From NCBI GenBank assembly GCA_947581895.1, contig CANPWE010000014.1, positions 1 through 32,113 on the forward strand: a stretch of DNA of 32,113 nt, in the 5' to 3' direction. The DNA comes from an uncultured Clostridia bacterium (GTDB taxonomy: Bacteria > Bacillota > Clostridia > TANB77 > CAG-508). A program made the position numbers and the translations under genes. A model generated the notes under the pieces. It made no database searches. It saw only the letters and a list, made by a program, of their open reading frames with translations, and was not told the DNA's origin. Position 1 is the stretch's first letter. Each line of letters starts with the position of its first letter. Below are positions 1 to 10,114 of this stretch, piece by piece.

Positions 1-12
1 TATTACTCTCTG

Positions 13-99
13 TGCGCTGTTGGGAAACATTTTCAAAATAATATATGTCAACAGCCATACTTATCTTGGATTTTTTGGCTGCCTACTGCAAAAGCATTA
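13..99 (+). repeat. Left copy of a diverged terminal inverted sequence (partner at 32024-32113)
   Basis: Positions 13-33 TGCGCTGTTGGGAAACATTTT are identical to the reverse complement of 32093-32113. The first 38 nt match at 34/38, and weaker similarity continues to 'AAAAGCATTA' at about the same distance. Confidence 0.75.
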
Positions 100-293
100 C
101 AGAACTATTGAATTTGACGGCTTCCTGCAAAAGTATAAAACATCAACAAATTTTTATTATAAACTATTTTTAAATCCCCAAAACAATAAAACAAAAAATT
201 TAAAATACAAAATATTTACAATTTTTTAATATTAATATATACTTAAATAAAAGTATTATAAATAATCATATATACCATTTTTTGGAGGAACAT

Positions 294-864
294 ATGGAAA
301 AAATATTAAATAATAGTTCAACAGATAAACCATCTAAACTAATGAAATTCATGCCACACATATTCTGCTTTTTTATATTTTCATTTTTAGGATGGGTTCT
401 TGAAATTATATTTTGCTATTGTATGTTTGGTGAAATTATGGAAAGAGGATTTTTATATTCATCAATATGCCCAATATACCGGAACTGGTGCACTTATTTT
501 AACAGCATACTTAGACCATAAAAAGGAAAAAATAACATATATAAAATTATTTATATTATCTATAATAGTCTTATCATTTTTCGAATATTTCGTTGGTTTT
601 GCATTAGAAGCTCTATTTGCAGAAACCTGGTGGGATTATTCTTATAGTAAATATAATTTAGCAGGAAGAATAACTTTATTAAATTCTTTTTTATGGGGAG
701 TAATTGCAGTTTTTTTCAGACGTTTTATATATCCATTGATACAAATATTTAGAGAAAAATTAATATGTAAAGTTCCAAATTCAATTCAAATTATATTAGC
801 TACAATACTTATATCTGGAATTTTAATTGATTTCATTTTATCTTGTATTAAATATTTGAATTAA
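294..864 (+). pseudogene. CmpB-like putative ABC transporter permease family membrane protein (PF06541-like), interrupted by a 1-nt frameshift near 479-480
   Basis: GGAGG RBS at 284-288 and ATG at 294. Frame A gives ...FLGWVLEIIFC...RGFLYSSICPIY and frame B continues with GTGALILTAYL...FVGFALEALFAETWWDYS. Deleting one C at 479/480 restores one continuous ORF. Confidence 0.7.
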
Positions 865-880
865 AAATTTCTTCATATTT

Positions 881-919
881 AAATAAAGACACTTTTAAAA
901 ATAAAAAGTGTCTTTATTT
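881..919. terminator. Bidirectional rho-independent terminator between convergent genes
   Basis: AAATAAAGACACTTTT / AAAAGTGTCTTTATTT perfect 16-bp stem with a short loop and flanking T/A tracts. It overlaps the stop codon of the 914-1528 gene. Confidence 0.85.
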
Positions 920-1528
920 TTTATAACTAACAGCTAATCCATCTCCTACTTCCAAAATTTCAGTATCTAAATTAGCATCTTCATTAACCCTAGCTATATA
1001 TTCTCTTAAATTCCTTACAGCAGTACGTTGCTTATGTTTATTATAATCACTCATAACATATCCTTTATATAAAACATTATCAGCAATTATAACACCTCTA
1101 TCTTTTAACATACGTAAAGCTTGATCTAGAAAAAATGGATATTTGCCCTTAGCAGCATCTATAAATACTATATCATATTTTTCATTTAGTGTTGGTAAAA
1201 TTTCAACAGCATCACCTTCATAAAGATGTATTTTATCTTTTACACCAATTTTAGCAAAATTTTTCTTTGCTTCTTCTATCCTTTCTTCATCTCTTTCAAT
1301 AGTATCTATACTTCCTCCTTCTTGCAAATATTCTAAAAAACATAAAGCTGAATATCCAACTGCTGTACCTATTTCAAGAATTTTCTTAGGTTTTTCTTTA
1401 ATTAGAATTTTTGAAATAACTTCTAATGTATCATCCATTATTATTGGAATATGGTTTTCCAAAGCTTTTTCCTTTATAATCATTAACTCATTAAAAAATT
1501 CTGTATTTTCTTTTTTTAATAACATCAT
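914..1528 (-). CDS. SAM-dependent O-methyltransferase (class I, TrmR/YrrM-like)
   Basis: 204 aa; ILEIGTAVGYSALCFLEYL, DIVFIDAAKGKYPFFLDQAL, VIIADNVLYKGYV motifs typical of O-methyltransferase family 3. Confidence 0.85.
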   Translation of the reverse strand: MMLLKKENTEFFNELMIIKEKALENHIPIIMDDTLEVISKILIKEKPKKILEIGTAVGYSALCFLEYLQEGGSIDTIERDEERIEEAKKNFAKIGVKDKIHLYEGDAVEILPTLNEKYDIVFIDAAKGKYPFFLDQALRMLKDRGVIIADNVLYKGYVMSDYNKHKQRTAVRNLREYIARVNEDANLDTEILEVGDGLAVSYKK

Positions 1529-1537
1529 TAATCTCTC

Positions 1538-2287
1538 CTATATAAATTTTCTATTATTAGTAGCATATTTTTTTAATTGTAATATTCCATATACAATTAA
1601 AAAAGGTAATGTCATTTGTACTATAACCATTATAGGTGTAAATAATTTTCCTGTATAATGATATATAATAGAAATAGGCGTTCCAGGAAAATCTTGTGAT
1701 ATAAACATTAGATTACTTCCATATATTGAATTAACTATATATGCTGCTATACAAATTAATAAAATCAAGATTGCATAATATTTAAAATCCTTAAATTCAA
1801 GTTCTATATACTTGAATTTATTTATAATGATTCCCAAATACACCATTGTTGCATGAAAAAAGAAACTTTGTAAGCTTATAAAATGAAACATAGGATATTC
1901 TGGTAAGGATGTGCTTGGATATAATATAAATACTACTCCTGCTAAAATTCCACCTGTTGCTAAAAATACATTTGCAGTTCTTTCAATAGCTCCTTTTCCT
2001 ATTGAACTAAGAATTCCTGTATATAATAACAAACTACAATAATATAAAGGTACTACTCTATTTAAATTTTGTGCTTCACCTATAGAAAAAACAAATATAA
2101 TCTTTAATATTTCTAAAATCCATACTATAATAGTTAAATTTCTAATAATTTTTTTTATATCTTCTTTTTTATTAATCTTAGTATTTTTAACTGCTACTGA
2201 TATTCCTAATATAGTTAGTAGTATTAATATTAAATGTTTAAAATTAAATATTCCACATGGCTTAATTCCTGGTTTTAATAAAAACAT
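1538..2287 (-). CDS. YwaF/TIGR02206-like polytopic membrane protein
   Basis: 249 aa, multiple TM segments, N-terminal hydrophobic region followed by VVPLYYCSLLLY and FHATMVYLG, as in the YwaF family. Confidence 0.6.
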   Translation of the reverse strand: MFLLKPGIKPCGIFNFKHLILILLTILGISVAVKNTKINKKEDIKKIIRNLTIIVWILEILKIIFVFSIGEAQNLNRVVPLYYCSLLLYTGILSSIGKGAIERTANVFLATGGILAGVVFILYPSTSLPEYPMFHFISLQSFFFHATMVYLGIIINKFKYIELEFKDFKYYAILILLICIAAYIVNSIYGSNLMFISQDFPGTPISIIYHYTGKLFTPIMVIVQMTLPFLIVYGILQLKKYATNNRKFI

Positions 2288-2357
2288 TTTTTCACTTCCT
2301 TATTTTCATAATTTAAAATTTGGTATGAATAAACAAGGAATATATTAGATACATAAT

Positions 2358-2927
2358 TTATGATTTTGTAATTCCTCTAACAATTGTTTCTATATAACCA
2401 TTATAAATTTGTTCAGCTGTTACTTTTCTTTCAGTTTTCAATCTATATAACAAACTAGAAAAAGTTATACCAAATATTACAAAAGCTATTGCTTCAGCAT
2501 CTATATCATAAAAAATACCTTGTTCTATACCTTCTTCAATTGTTTCTTTTATTTTTTCTACATAACTATTTACAGCTTTTTGGCATTTTTTAGTTCTTGG
2601 GGTTTTTCCTAAAGTATTATTAATAACAACTGTTATTAAATCTTCATAATTAATTATAGTTTTTATTTCAATCATTAATATTACTTTTAGTTTATCCAAA
2701 GCATTTTTACAATGTCTAAATTTTAATTCTATACTATTATTTAATAACTTTGTGCCCTCTTCAATCATTAAATCAAATAATTCTTCTTTTGTTTCAAAAT
2801 GATAATATAATGCACCTTTAGCAAATCCAGCAACAGCCGTTATTTCTTCTATTCCAGTATTTTCATAACCTTTTTCGGCAAACAATTTTATTGCTGTTTT
2901 AAAAATTATTCTTTTAGTTTTATTCAT
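2358..2927 (-). CDS. TetR/AcrR family transcriptional regulator
   Basis: 189 aa; N-terminal HTH FAEKGYENTGIEEITAVAGFAKGALYYHFETKEELF. Confidence 0.92.
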   Translation of the reverse strand: MNKTKRIIFKTAIKLFAEKGYENTGIEEITAVAGFAKGALYYHFETKEELFDLMIEEGTKLLNNSIELKFRHCKNALDKLKVILMIEIKTIINYEDLITVVINNTLGKTPRTKKCQKAVNSYVEKIKETIEEGIEQGIFYDIDAEAIAFVIFGITFSSLLYRLKTERKVTAEQIYNGYIETIVRGITKS

Positions 2928-2950
2928 ATAATATTATCATCCTTTCACAT

Positions 2951-3190
2951 TTATTGATTTTGAACTATATAATTTACAACATCCCCAACTGTAACTATTT
3001 TTTCTGCATCTTCATCTGGCACTTCCATATCAAATTTTTCCTCAATTTCCATAACTAATTCTACAATATCTAATGAATCTGCTGATAAATCATCTACAAA
3101 AGTTGCCTCTTTTTTTACTAAATCTTCTTCAACTCCTAATTGTTCTACAATTATTGTTTTTAATTTTTCAAAAACTTCATTTTCACTCAT
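2951..3190 (-). CDS. acpP: Acyl carrier protein
   Basis: 79 aa acidic protein with phosphopantetheine site [19 protein letters not shown]. Confidence 0.95.
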   Translation of the reverse strand: MSENEVFEKLKTIIVEQLGVEEDLVKKEATFVDDLSADSLDIVELVMEIEEKFDMEVPDEDAEKIVTVGDVVNYIVQNQ

Positions 3191-3215
3191 AAATAATTTC
3201 TCCCCCTATTATTTT

Positions 3216-4001
3216 TTAATTACCCATTATACAATATCCACTATCAGCATAAATAATTTGACCAGTAATAGCATCTGACATATTACTTAATAAAAATGTA
3301 GCAACATCACCTATTTGCTCAATTGTAACATTTCTATGTAAAGGTGATTTTTCCTCAACTATATTTAATATTGAATTAAAATCTTTTATTCCTTTAGCAG
3401 ATAAAGTTTTAATAGGACCTGCTGATACTGCATTTACTCTCATTCCATCTTTACCTAAATTATCTGCTAAATAACGAACACTAGCTTCTAATGCAGATTT
3501 TGCAATCCCCATTACATTATAACCTTCTAAAACTTTTGTTGACCCTAAATATGTTAAAGTTACTATACTAGCATTTTCATTTAACATATCTAATTCCTTA
3601 GCAGTTCTTGCTGTTAATACTAATGAATAACTACTAACATCATTTGCATGTGCAAATCCTTCTTTACTTGTATAAATAAAATCATTATGTAAATCTTCTG
3701 TATTTGCATGTGCTATTGCATGAACTATTCCATCTAATTTTCCGTTTTCTTCTTTAATTTTTGTAAACACTTCTTTTACTAATTCATCTTCTGATGCACC
3801 ATCTAAAACATATGCTTTACTATTTTCAAACTCTTGGGTTAATTTTTCTATTTTATCTTTATTTTCTTCCCCCATATATGTAAATATTAATTTTGCTCCT
3901 TCTCTATATGCTGATTCTGCAATTCCATAAGCAATACTCCATTTATTTCTTATTCCCATAATTAATATTGTTTTATCTTTTAACATCATAATTTTTAACA
4001 C
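3216..4001 (-). CDS. fabI: Enoyl-[acyl-carrier-protein] reductase (NADH), FabI type; start more likely ATG at 3989 than GTG at 4001
   Basis: KTILIMGIRNKWSIAYGIA, YNVMGIAKSALEASVRYLA, VNAVSAGPIKTLSAKGI. A GGGG stretch lies about 10 nt before ATG 3989. Confidence 0.92.
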   Translation of the reverse strand: MLKIMMLKDKTILIMGIRNKWSIAYGIAESAYREGAKLIFTYMGEENKDKIEKLTQEFENSKAYVLDGASEDELVKEVFTKIKEENGKLDGIVHAIAHANTEDLHNDFIYTSKEGFAHANDVSSYSLVLTARTAKELDMLNENASIVTLTYLGSTKVLEGYNVMGIAKSALEASVRYLADNLGKDGMRVNAVSAGPIKTLSAKGIKDFNSILNIVEEKSPLHRNVTIEQIGDVATFLLSNMSDAITGQIIYADSGYCIMGN

Positions 4002-4798
4002 CCCATCTTTCTAAATTTATTATATCTTTCATCTACAAGTTCACTTTTTGTTTTGTTTTTTAATTCTTCTATATCTTTAATAATTTGATTTTTAATTTTC
4101 AAAGCAACATTTTTTGTAAATTCTTCATCATATTCTTGTTTTTTTGGTTCTTTTATTATTTCATCAATAACACCAAAATTTAATAAATCCTCTGAAGTCA
4201 ATTTCATTTTTTCTGCTGCTTCTTCTGTTCTTTTAGAATCTTTCCATAATATACTTGCAAATCCTTCTGGGGATAAAACAGAATAAATTGCATTTTCTAA
4301 CATATATACTTTATTACCAATTCCTATTGCCAAAGCACCACCACTTGAACCTTCTCCAATTACAATTGCTATAACAGGTACTTTTAATTTTGTCATAGTT
4401 AACATAGATTCAGCAATAGCCTCTCCTTGCCCTTTTTCTTCTGCTTCAATACCAGGATATGCTCCTTTTGTATCTATAAAAGTAATTACAGGTCTACCAA
4501 ATTTATCTGCTTGTTTCATAAACCTTATTGCTTTCCTATAACTTTCTGGATTAGGCATTCCAAAATTTCTTTCTATATTTTCCTTTGTTGTTCTACCTTT
4601 TTGTTGTGCTATTACAGTAAAATTTTGGTTTCCTATATTTGCCAAACCACAACATATTGCTTTATCATCTTTTGAAATTCTATCACCATGTAATTCCATA
4701 AAATCATCAAAAATATATTTAATATAATCAAGACTTGTTGGTCTTTTAGGATTTCTTGCAATTTCAACTTTTGCCCAAGCTGTATTTTTATTTTCCAT
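3995..4798 (-). CDS. accA: Acetyl-CoA carboxylase carboxyltransferase subunit alpha
   Basis: 267 aa; RPTSLDYIKYIFDDFMELHGDR, ITFIDTKGAYPGIEAEEKGQGEAIA, GEGSSGGALAIG. Confidence 0.95.
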   Translation of the reverse strand: MENKNTAWAKVEIARNPKRPTSLDYIKYIFDDFMELHGDRISKDDKAICCGLANIGNQNFTVIAQQKGRTTKENIERNFGMPNPESYRKAIRFMKQADKFGRPVITFIDTKGAYPGIEAEEKGQGEAIAESMLTMTKLKVPVIAIVIGEGSSGGALAIGIGNKVYMLENAIYSVLSPEGFASILWKDSKRTEEAAEKMKLTSEDLLNFGVIDEIIKEPKKQEYDEEFTKNVALKIKNQIIKDIEELKNKTKSELVDERYNKFRKMGC

Positions 4799-4801
4799 TA
4801 A

Positions 4802-5647
4802 TTAGACCTCCTTTTTATGGAATTTTATAATATTATAAATTGTATCTCGTAAATCTTTTCTTTCTACAATTTTATCTATAAATCCATGTTCTAATAAAAA
4901 TTCTGATGTTTGGAAATCTTCAGGTAATTCTTTACCTATTGTTTGCTCAATTACCCTTCTTCCTGCAAAACCTATTCTTGCATTAGGTTCTGCAAGTATC
5001 ACATCTCCTAAACTTGCAAAAGATGCAGTAACACCACCATAAGTTGGATCTGTTAAAACAGAAATATATAAAAGACCTGCTTCATCTAATTTAGAAATAG
5101 CTTCTGTTGTTTTTGCCATCTGCATTAAAGACATTATTCCCTCTTGCATCCTTGCACCACCAGAAGCAGTAAAAATTACAACAGGTAATTTTAATTCTAT
5201 AGCTTTTTCTATAGCATATGTAATTTTTTCTCCAACAACAATTCCCATACTTCCCATTAAAAATCCACTATCCATTACACAAATAACTAATTCTTCATCA
5301 TTAATTTTACCAGTTCCAATAGAAACAGCTTCTAATATATTAGTTTTTTGCCTTAATGATTCAATTTTTCTAGGATAATCCTCTAATTCCAATGGATTAG
5401 TTGTTTCTAAATCAAAATCAAATCTCTTATATGAATCTTTATCTAAAATTAATTCTAATCTTTTATTTATATGTAATTTAAAATAACTTCCACAATATGG
5501 ACAAATACTCAAATTTTCACGAAGTTCTTCTTTGTAAATTATATTTTTACAACTATCACACCTAGCCCATTTACCAACTGGAATATCTATTCTAGATTTT
5601 TTATTTGTTTGAACTGTTTGCCTTTTCTTTATCTTGTCTACAATCAT
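4802..5647 (-). CDS. accD: Acetyl-CoA carboxylase carboxyltransferase subunit beta
   Basis: 281 aa; zinc ribbon [21 protein letters not shown] and [22 protein letters not shown]. Confidence 0.95.
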   Translation of the reverse strand: MIVDKIKKRQTVQTNKKSRIDIPVGKWARCDSCKNIIYKEELRENLSICPYCGSYFKLHINKRLELILDKDSYKRFDFDLETTNPLELEDYPRKIESLRQKTNILEAVSIGTGKINDEELVICVMDSGFLMGSMGIVVGEKITYAIEKAIELKLPVVIFTASGGARMQEGIMSLMQMAKTTEAISKLDEAGLLYISVLTDPTYGGVTASFASLGDVILAEPNARIGFAGRRVIEQTIGKELPEDFQTSEFLLEHGFIDKIVERKDLRDTIYNIIKFHKKEV

Positions 5648-5721
5648 ATTTTTTCTCCTTCCATCTAAAAATTCTCATCTGTTCTTGAAAATTATCATAT
5701 ATTATAAAATAATTCAAAAAC

Positions 5722-7080
5722 TTAAAGAATATCTCCAAATTTCTTTTCCAAATTTTTTTCAATGAAAGAAGTATCATAATTTCCCCTAATAAAATCTGGA
5801 TTTTTAATAACTTCAAAAATAAAATCAATATTAGTGTCTACACCTTCAATTACAAATTCTTCTAAAGCTCTTTTTAATTTTGCAATAGCCTCATTTCTAT
5901 TAACACCACAAACAATCAATTTTGCAATCATAGAATCATAATAACTTGGAATAGTATAACCTTCATAAATTCCTGTATCAATTCTTACACCATTACCTCC
6001 AGGAAGATTTAACCCTGTAATTTTACCAGGACAAGGTCTAAAATTTTTATATGGATTTTCTGCATTAATTCTACATTCAATAACACAATTCTGAAAAGAA
6101 ACATCTTTTTGGCTTATTTTTAGTCTTTCATTTGCTGCAACTCTAATTTGTTCTTTTACTAAATCTATATTAGTCCTTAGTTCTGTAATTGGATGTTCAA
6201 CTTGAATTCTAGTATTCATTTCCATAAAATAAAATTTCTTATTTTTATCTAACAAAAATTCTACAGTACCTAAACTTGTATAATTAGCAGCTTTAGCAAC
6301 TTTAATTGCTGTTTCTCCCATTTTATTTCTAATTTTTTCATCTATTGCAGTTGATGGTGTTTCTTCAATTATTTTTTGATGATTTCTTTGAATAGTACAA
6401 TCTCTTTCACCTAAATGAACTATGTTTCCAAATTCATCAGCTAAAATTTGAATTTCAACATGTCTTGGATTTTCTATATATTTTTCAATATATATTTCAT
6501 CATCATTAAAAGAATTTTTTGCTTCTTGTTTAACTAAAATATAATTCTTTTCTAAATCTTTTTCATCATAAACTACTCTTATACCTTTTCCTCCACCACC
6601 ACTAGAGGCTTTTAACATAATTGGATATCCAATTTTCTTTGATATTTTTTTTGCTTTTTCTAAGCTATCTACACTTCCATCAGAACCAGGAATTACAGGA
6701 ATACCACATTTTTTCATCAATTCTTTTGCATGAGATTTATTCCCTAACATATCTATTACTTCTGCTTTTGGACCTATAAATTTTATATTTGATTCTTCAC
6801 AAATTTTTGCAAATTTTGAATTTTCAGATAAAAATCCAAAACCAGGATGAATACAATCACTTCCTGTTATATTAGCCGCTTCTATAATATTTTTAATATT
6901 CAAATAACTTTTTTGTGATGGTGGTTCACCAATACAAATTGCTTCATCTGCTAGTCTTGTATGTAAAGAATCTTTATCAGCAGTAGAATAAACTGCAACT
7001 GTTTTAATATTCATTTCTTTACATGCTCTTATAATTCTTACAGCAATTTCCCCACGATTTGCTATTAATATTTTATTCAT
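5722..7080 (-). CDS. accC: Acetyl-CoA carboxylase biotin carboxylase subunit
   Basis: 452 aa; ILIANRGEIAVRIIRACKEM, KASSGGGGKGIRVV, FMEMNTRIQVEHPITE. Confidence 0.97.
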   Translation of the reverse strand: MNKILIANRGEIAVRIIRACKEMNIKTVAVYSTADKDSLHTRLADEAICIGEPPSQKSYLNIKNIIEAANITGSDCIHPGFGFLSENSKFAKICEESNIKFIGPKAEVIDMLGNKSHAKELMKKCGIPVIPGSDGSVDSLEKAKKISKKIGYPIMLKASSGGGGKGIRVVYDEKDLEKNYILVKQEAKNSFNDDEIYIEKYIENPRHVEIQILADEFGNIVHLGERDCTIQRNHQKIIEETPSTAIDEKIRNKMGETAIKVAKAANYTSLGTVEFLLDKNKKFYFMEMNTRIQVEHPITELRTNIDLVKEQIRVAANERLKISQKDVSFQNCVIECRINAENPYKNFRPCPGKITGLNLPGGNGVRIDTGIYEGYTIPSYYDSMIAKLIVCGVNRNEAIAKLKRALEEFVIEGVDTNIDFIFEVIKNPDFIRGNYDTSFIEKNLEKKFGDIL

Positions 7081-7163
7081 TTTTATCCCTTCTTTTTCTA
7101 TTTTTGCTTAATACTAATTACTACATAGAGTAGTTCATTACAAAAAGCCTCAAACAAAAATCA

Positions 7164-7595
7164 TTAATTATTATCAACTAATGCAAATGTAAGCTCACCT
7201 TTAGCTACAAGCTCACCATCTACACTTGCTATTGCTTCCCCAATACCAATTGGACCTTTTTGCTTAATAATTCTAACTTCAAGTTTTAGTCTATCACCAG
7301 GTTTTACCATTTTTTTAAACTTCATTTTATCAATTCCAGCAAATAAAGCATTTTTTGATTTATTTTCCTCTACAGAAAGTATTGCAATTGCACCTGCTTG
7401 AGCCAAACTTTCTGTAATCAAAACACCTGGCATTATTGGATTACCTGGAAAATGACCTTGAAAATAATATTCATTTTCATCTACATTTTTATAACAAATT
7501 GCAAATTCTCCAGGTAAAAAATCTTCTACTTCATCAACCATTAAAAAAGGCTCTCTTTGAGGAATTATTTTTTTTATTTCTTCTTTATTTAACAT
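7164..7595 (-). CDS. fabZ: 3-hydroxyacyl-[ACP] dehydratase FabZ
   Basis: 143 aa; PQREPFLMVDEV, GHFPGNPIMPGVLITESLAQAGAI. Confidence 0.95.
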   Translation of the reverse strand: MLNKEEIKKIIPQREPFLMVDEVEDFLPGEFAICYKNVDENEYYFQGHFPGNPIMPGVLITESLAQAGAIAILSVEENKSKNALFAGIDKMKFKKMVKPGDRLKLEVRIIKQKGPIGIGEAIASVDGELVAKGELTFALVDNN

Positions 7596-7607
7596 ATTTC
7601 ATACCTC

Positions 7608-8069
7608 TTATCTTAATTTTATTAAATTTTCACCAAATTCCACAGGATCACCATCATGTTTTAAAATTTCTACAACAACCCCATCAAATTCAGATTCAAT
7701 TTCATTCATTAATTTCATAGCTTCAATAATACAAGTAGTACTTCCTTTTGTAATAGTTTGCCCAACTTCTATAAAACTTTTTTCATTTGGAGATGGTTTT
7801 GAATAAAAAGTTCCTACCATTGGTGACTTTATATATTTATATTCTTGTTCATCAGAAATATTTTCTGAAATTTCTTCTAAATTTTCTTCAATTACTACAC
7901 TATTTTCTTTTTTACTAACTTCTATACTTTTTTTATTATTTTCAATCTTATTTTCATCATTATCTTTTTTCATACTTATTTCTGTTCCATCAGGGAACTT
8001 AATTTCTAAAGATGACAATTTTGAACTTCCCATATCATCAATTAATTTTTTTATATTTTCATAATCCAT
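7608..8069 (-). CDS. accB: Acetyl-CoA carboxylase biotin carboxyl carrier protein
   Basis: 153 aa; C-terminal biotinyl domain SPMVGTFYSKPSP...CIIEAMKLMNEIESEFDG. Confidence 0.95.
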   Translation of the reverse strand: MDYENIKKLIDDMGSSKLSSLEIKFPDGTEISMKKDNDENKIENNKKSIEVSKKENSVVIEENLEEISENISDEQEYKYIKSPMVGTFYSKPSPNEKSFIEVGQTITKGSTTCIIEAMKLMNEIESEFDGVVVEILKHDGDPVEFGENLIKLR

Positions 8070-8130
8070 ACTCCCAACACCTTTCCTTCCTTAATATACT
8101 ATTTTTTGATGTTATATCTCTAACAATATT

Positions 8131-9366
8131 TTATTCCTCATATTTTTTTAAGATGATACTAGCATTATGTCCACCAAATCCTAGTGAATTAGACATAGCT
8201 ATATTTACTTCTTTTTCCAATATTTCATTAGTAACTAAATTTAAATCACATTCTTCATCTTTTTCTTTATAATTAATAGTTGGAGGTATAATTCCATCTT
8301 GAATTGCATTAACACAAAAAATTGCTTCTGCAACTCCAGCTGCACCTAATAAATGACCTGTATAACTTTTAGTTGAACTTACTAAAACATCTTTTGCAAC
8401 ATCTCCAAAAGCATTTTTAATTGCAATAGTTTCTGTTAAATCATTTAAGTGTGTAGATGTTCCATGTGCATTAATATAATCTATATCTTTAGGGCTAATT
8501 TTAGCATCTTCAATTGCTCTTATCATAGCTCTTGTTGCACCCTTTCCTTCTGGGTCTGGTGATGTAATATGATATCCATCAGATGTTGCACCATATCCAA
8601 TTATTTCTGCATATATATGTGCATTTCTCTTTTTAGCATGTTCTAGTTCTTCTAATACAATAACACCTGCACCTTCTCCCATTACAAATCCATTTCTTTC
8701 TTTATCAAATGGAATAGATGCTCTTGTTTTATCTGTTGCATCAGATAAAGCTTTCATATTTTCAAAACCTGCTACACCTACTTCACAAATAGCAGCTTCT
8801 GTACCACCTGCAAGTATAGCATCTTCTGCTCCTAATTTTATAGTTTTATATGCTTCACCTATAGCATGAGTAGATGATGCACATGCTGAAACAACTGAAA
8901 TTGATTCTCCTTTTGCTTGTAAATCAATAGCAATATTTCCTGCTGCCATATTTACTATTCCCATTGGTATAAATAATGGAGAAACTCTCCTATTACCTTT
9001 AAAATTAAATACTCCACATTGTTCTTGAATAGTAGTTAAACCACCTATACCTGTACTTACAAAAACACCTAATCTATCAAAATCAGTATTTTCCTTATTT
9101 ATACCACTATCTTTTATAGCATCTCTTGCACAAGCTATTGCAAGTAATGATGATCTGTCTGTTCTTTTTATCATTTTAGTATCAAAATAAGCCTCTAAAT
9201 CAAAATCTTTTAATTCTGCAGCTAATTTAGTTTTAAAATTAGTAGTATCAAATGCAGTTATATTATCAACTCCACATTTCTTATTTTTAATTCCTTCCCA
9301 TGAATCTTTTACTGTATTTCCAATAGGTGAGATTAGACCCATTCCTGTAATAACAACTCTTTTCAC
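8131..9366 (-). CDS. fabF: Beta-ketoacyl-ACP synthase II
   Basis: 411 aa; RVVITGMGLISPIGN, VVSACASSTHAIGEAY, NAHGTSTHLND, SNSLGFGGHNASII. Confidence 0.95.
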   Translation of the reverse strand: MKRVVITGMGLISPIGNTVKDSWEGIKNKKCGVDNITAFDTTNFKTKLAAELKDFDLEAYFDTKMIKRTDRSSLLAIACARDAIKDSGINKENTDFDRLGVFVSTGIGGLTTIQEQCGVFNFKGNRRVSPLFIPMGIVNMAAGNIAIDLQAKGESISVVSACASSTHAIGEAYKTIKLGAEDAILAGGTEAAICEVGVAGFENMKALSDATDKTRASIPFDKERNGFVMGEGAGVIVLEELEHAKKRNAHIYAEIIGYGATSDGYHITSPDPEGKGATRAMIRAIEDAKISPKDIDYINAHGTSTHLNDLTETIAIKNAFGDVAKDVLVSSTKSYTGHLLGAAGVAEAIFCVNAIQDGIIPPTINYKEKDEECDLNLVTNEILEKEVNIAMSNSLGFGGHNASIILKKYEE

Positions 9367-9379
9367 TTTTTTCTACCTC

Positions 9380-10114
9380 CTACATTAACATTCCACCATC
9401 AATATTTATTACCTGACCTGTAATATATGAACTTTCCTCTGATACAAGGAATTTTACAACATTTGCAACATCTTCTGATGTACCAAACCTCTTTAATGGA
9501 ATTTGTTTTAATATTTCTTGTTTTACTTCTTCTTTTAAAACATCTGTCATTTGAGTTTGAATAAACCCAGGTGCTATAGCATTTACTGTTATATTTCTAC
9601 TTGCAACTTCTTTTGCTAGACTTTTGGTAAATCCTATTATTCCTGCTTTTGAAGCTGAATAATTTGTTTGACCTGCATTTCCTGAAATTCCAACAACTGA
9701 AGAAATATTTACTATTCTACCTTTTTTTGCTTTTATCATATATGGAATTACATTTCTTGTAATATTAAATGTTCCAACTAAATTAACATCAATAACATCC
9801 TCAAAATCTTCTTTTTTCATTCTCATTAATAATCCATCTTTTGTAATTCCAGCATTATTAATAAGTACATCAATATTTCCAAATTCTGCAATTACATTTT
9901 TTATAAAAGTCTCACAACTTTCATAATCTGAAACATCACATTTATATGTATAAATATTTCTTCCAATTTCACCTATTTCCTTTTTTATGTTTTCTAAATC
10001 ATTATTCTCACTTCTATAATTTATTGCTATATCATAACCTTGTTTTGCTAAATTTAAAGCAATTTGTTTTCCAATTCCCCTTGATGCACCTGTGATTACC
10101 GCTACATTACTCAT
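9380..10114 (-). CDS. fabG: 3-oxoacyl-ACP reductase FabG (SDR)
   Basis: 244 aa; VAVITGASRGIGKQIAL, YSASKAGIIGFTKSLAKE, GQVINIDGGMLM. Confidence 0.95.
   Translation of the reverse strand: MSNVAVITGASRGIGKQIALNLAKQGYDIAINYRSENNDLENIKKEIGEIGRNIYTYKCDVSDYESCETFIKNVIAEFGNIDVLINNAGITKDGLLMRMKKEDFEDVIDVNLVGTFNITRNVIPYMIKAKKGRIVNISSVVGISGNAGQTNYSASKAGIIGFTKSLAKEVASRNITVNAIAPGFIQTQMTDVLKEEVKQEILKQIPLKRFGTSEDVANVVKFLVSEESSYITGQVINIDGGMLM

Noticed and set aside
20-229. 69-aa ORF at the left end (MGNIFKIIYVNSHTYLGFF...)
   Set aside because: TTG start, no RBS, sits inside the terminal repeat and runs into AT-rich low-complexity sequence. The counterpart at the right end stops early, so it is not supported as a gene.
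5601-5828. 75-aa minus-strand ORF between accC and accD
   Set aside because: Overlaps the accC end and accD start in another frame, no domain similarity. The real accD starts at 5647.
7115-7137. Small hairpin ACTACATAGAGTAGT between accC and fabZ
   Set aside because: Only a 5-bp stem with no U-tract, not distinguishable from chance in AT-rich DNA.
7436-7720. Plus-strand ORFs antisense to fabZ/accB (and similar ones at 16218-16598, 10685-10882, 11018-11212, 29597-29782)
   Set aside because: Leu/His/Phe-rich shadow ORFs opposite strongly supported genes, a by-product of AT-rich codon bias.
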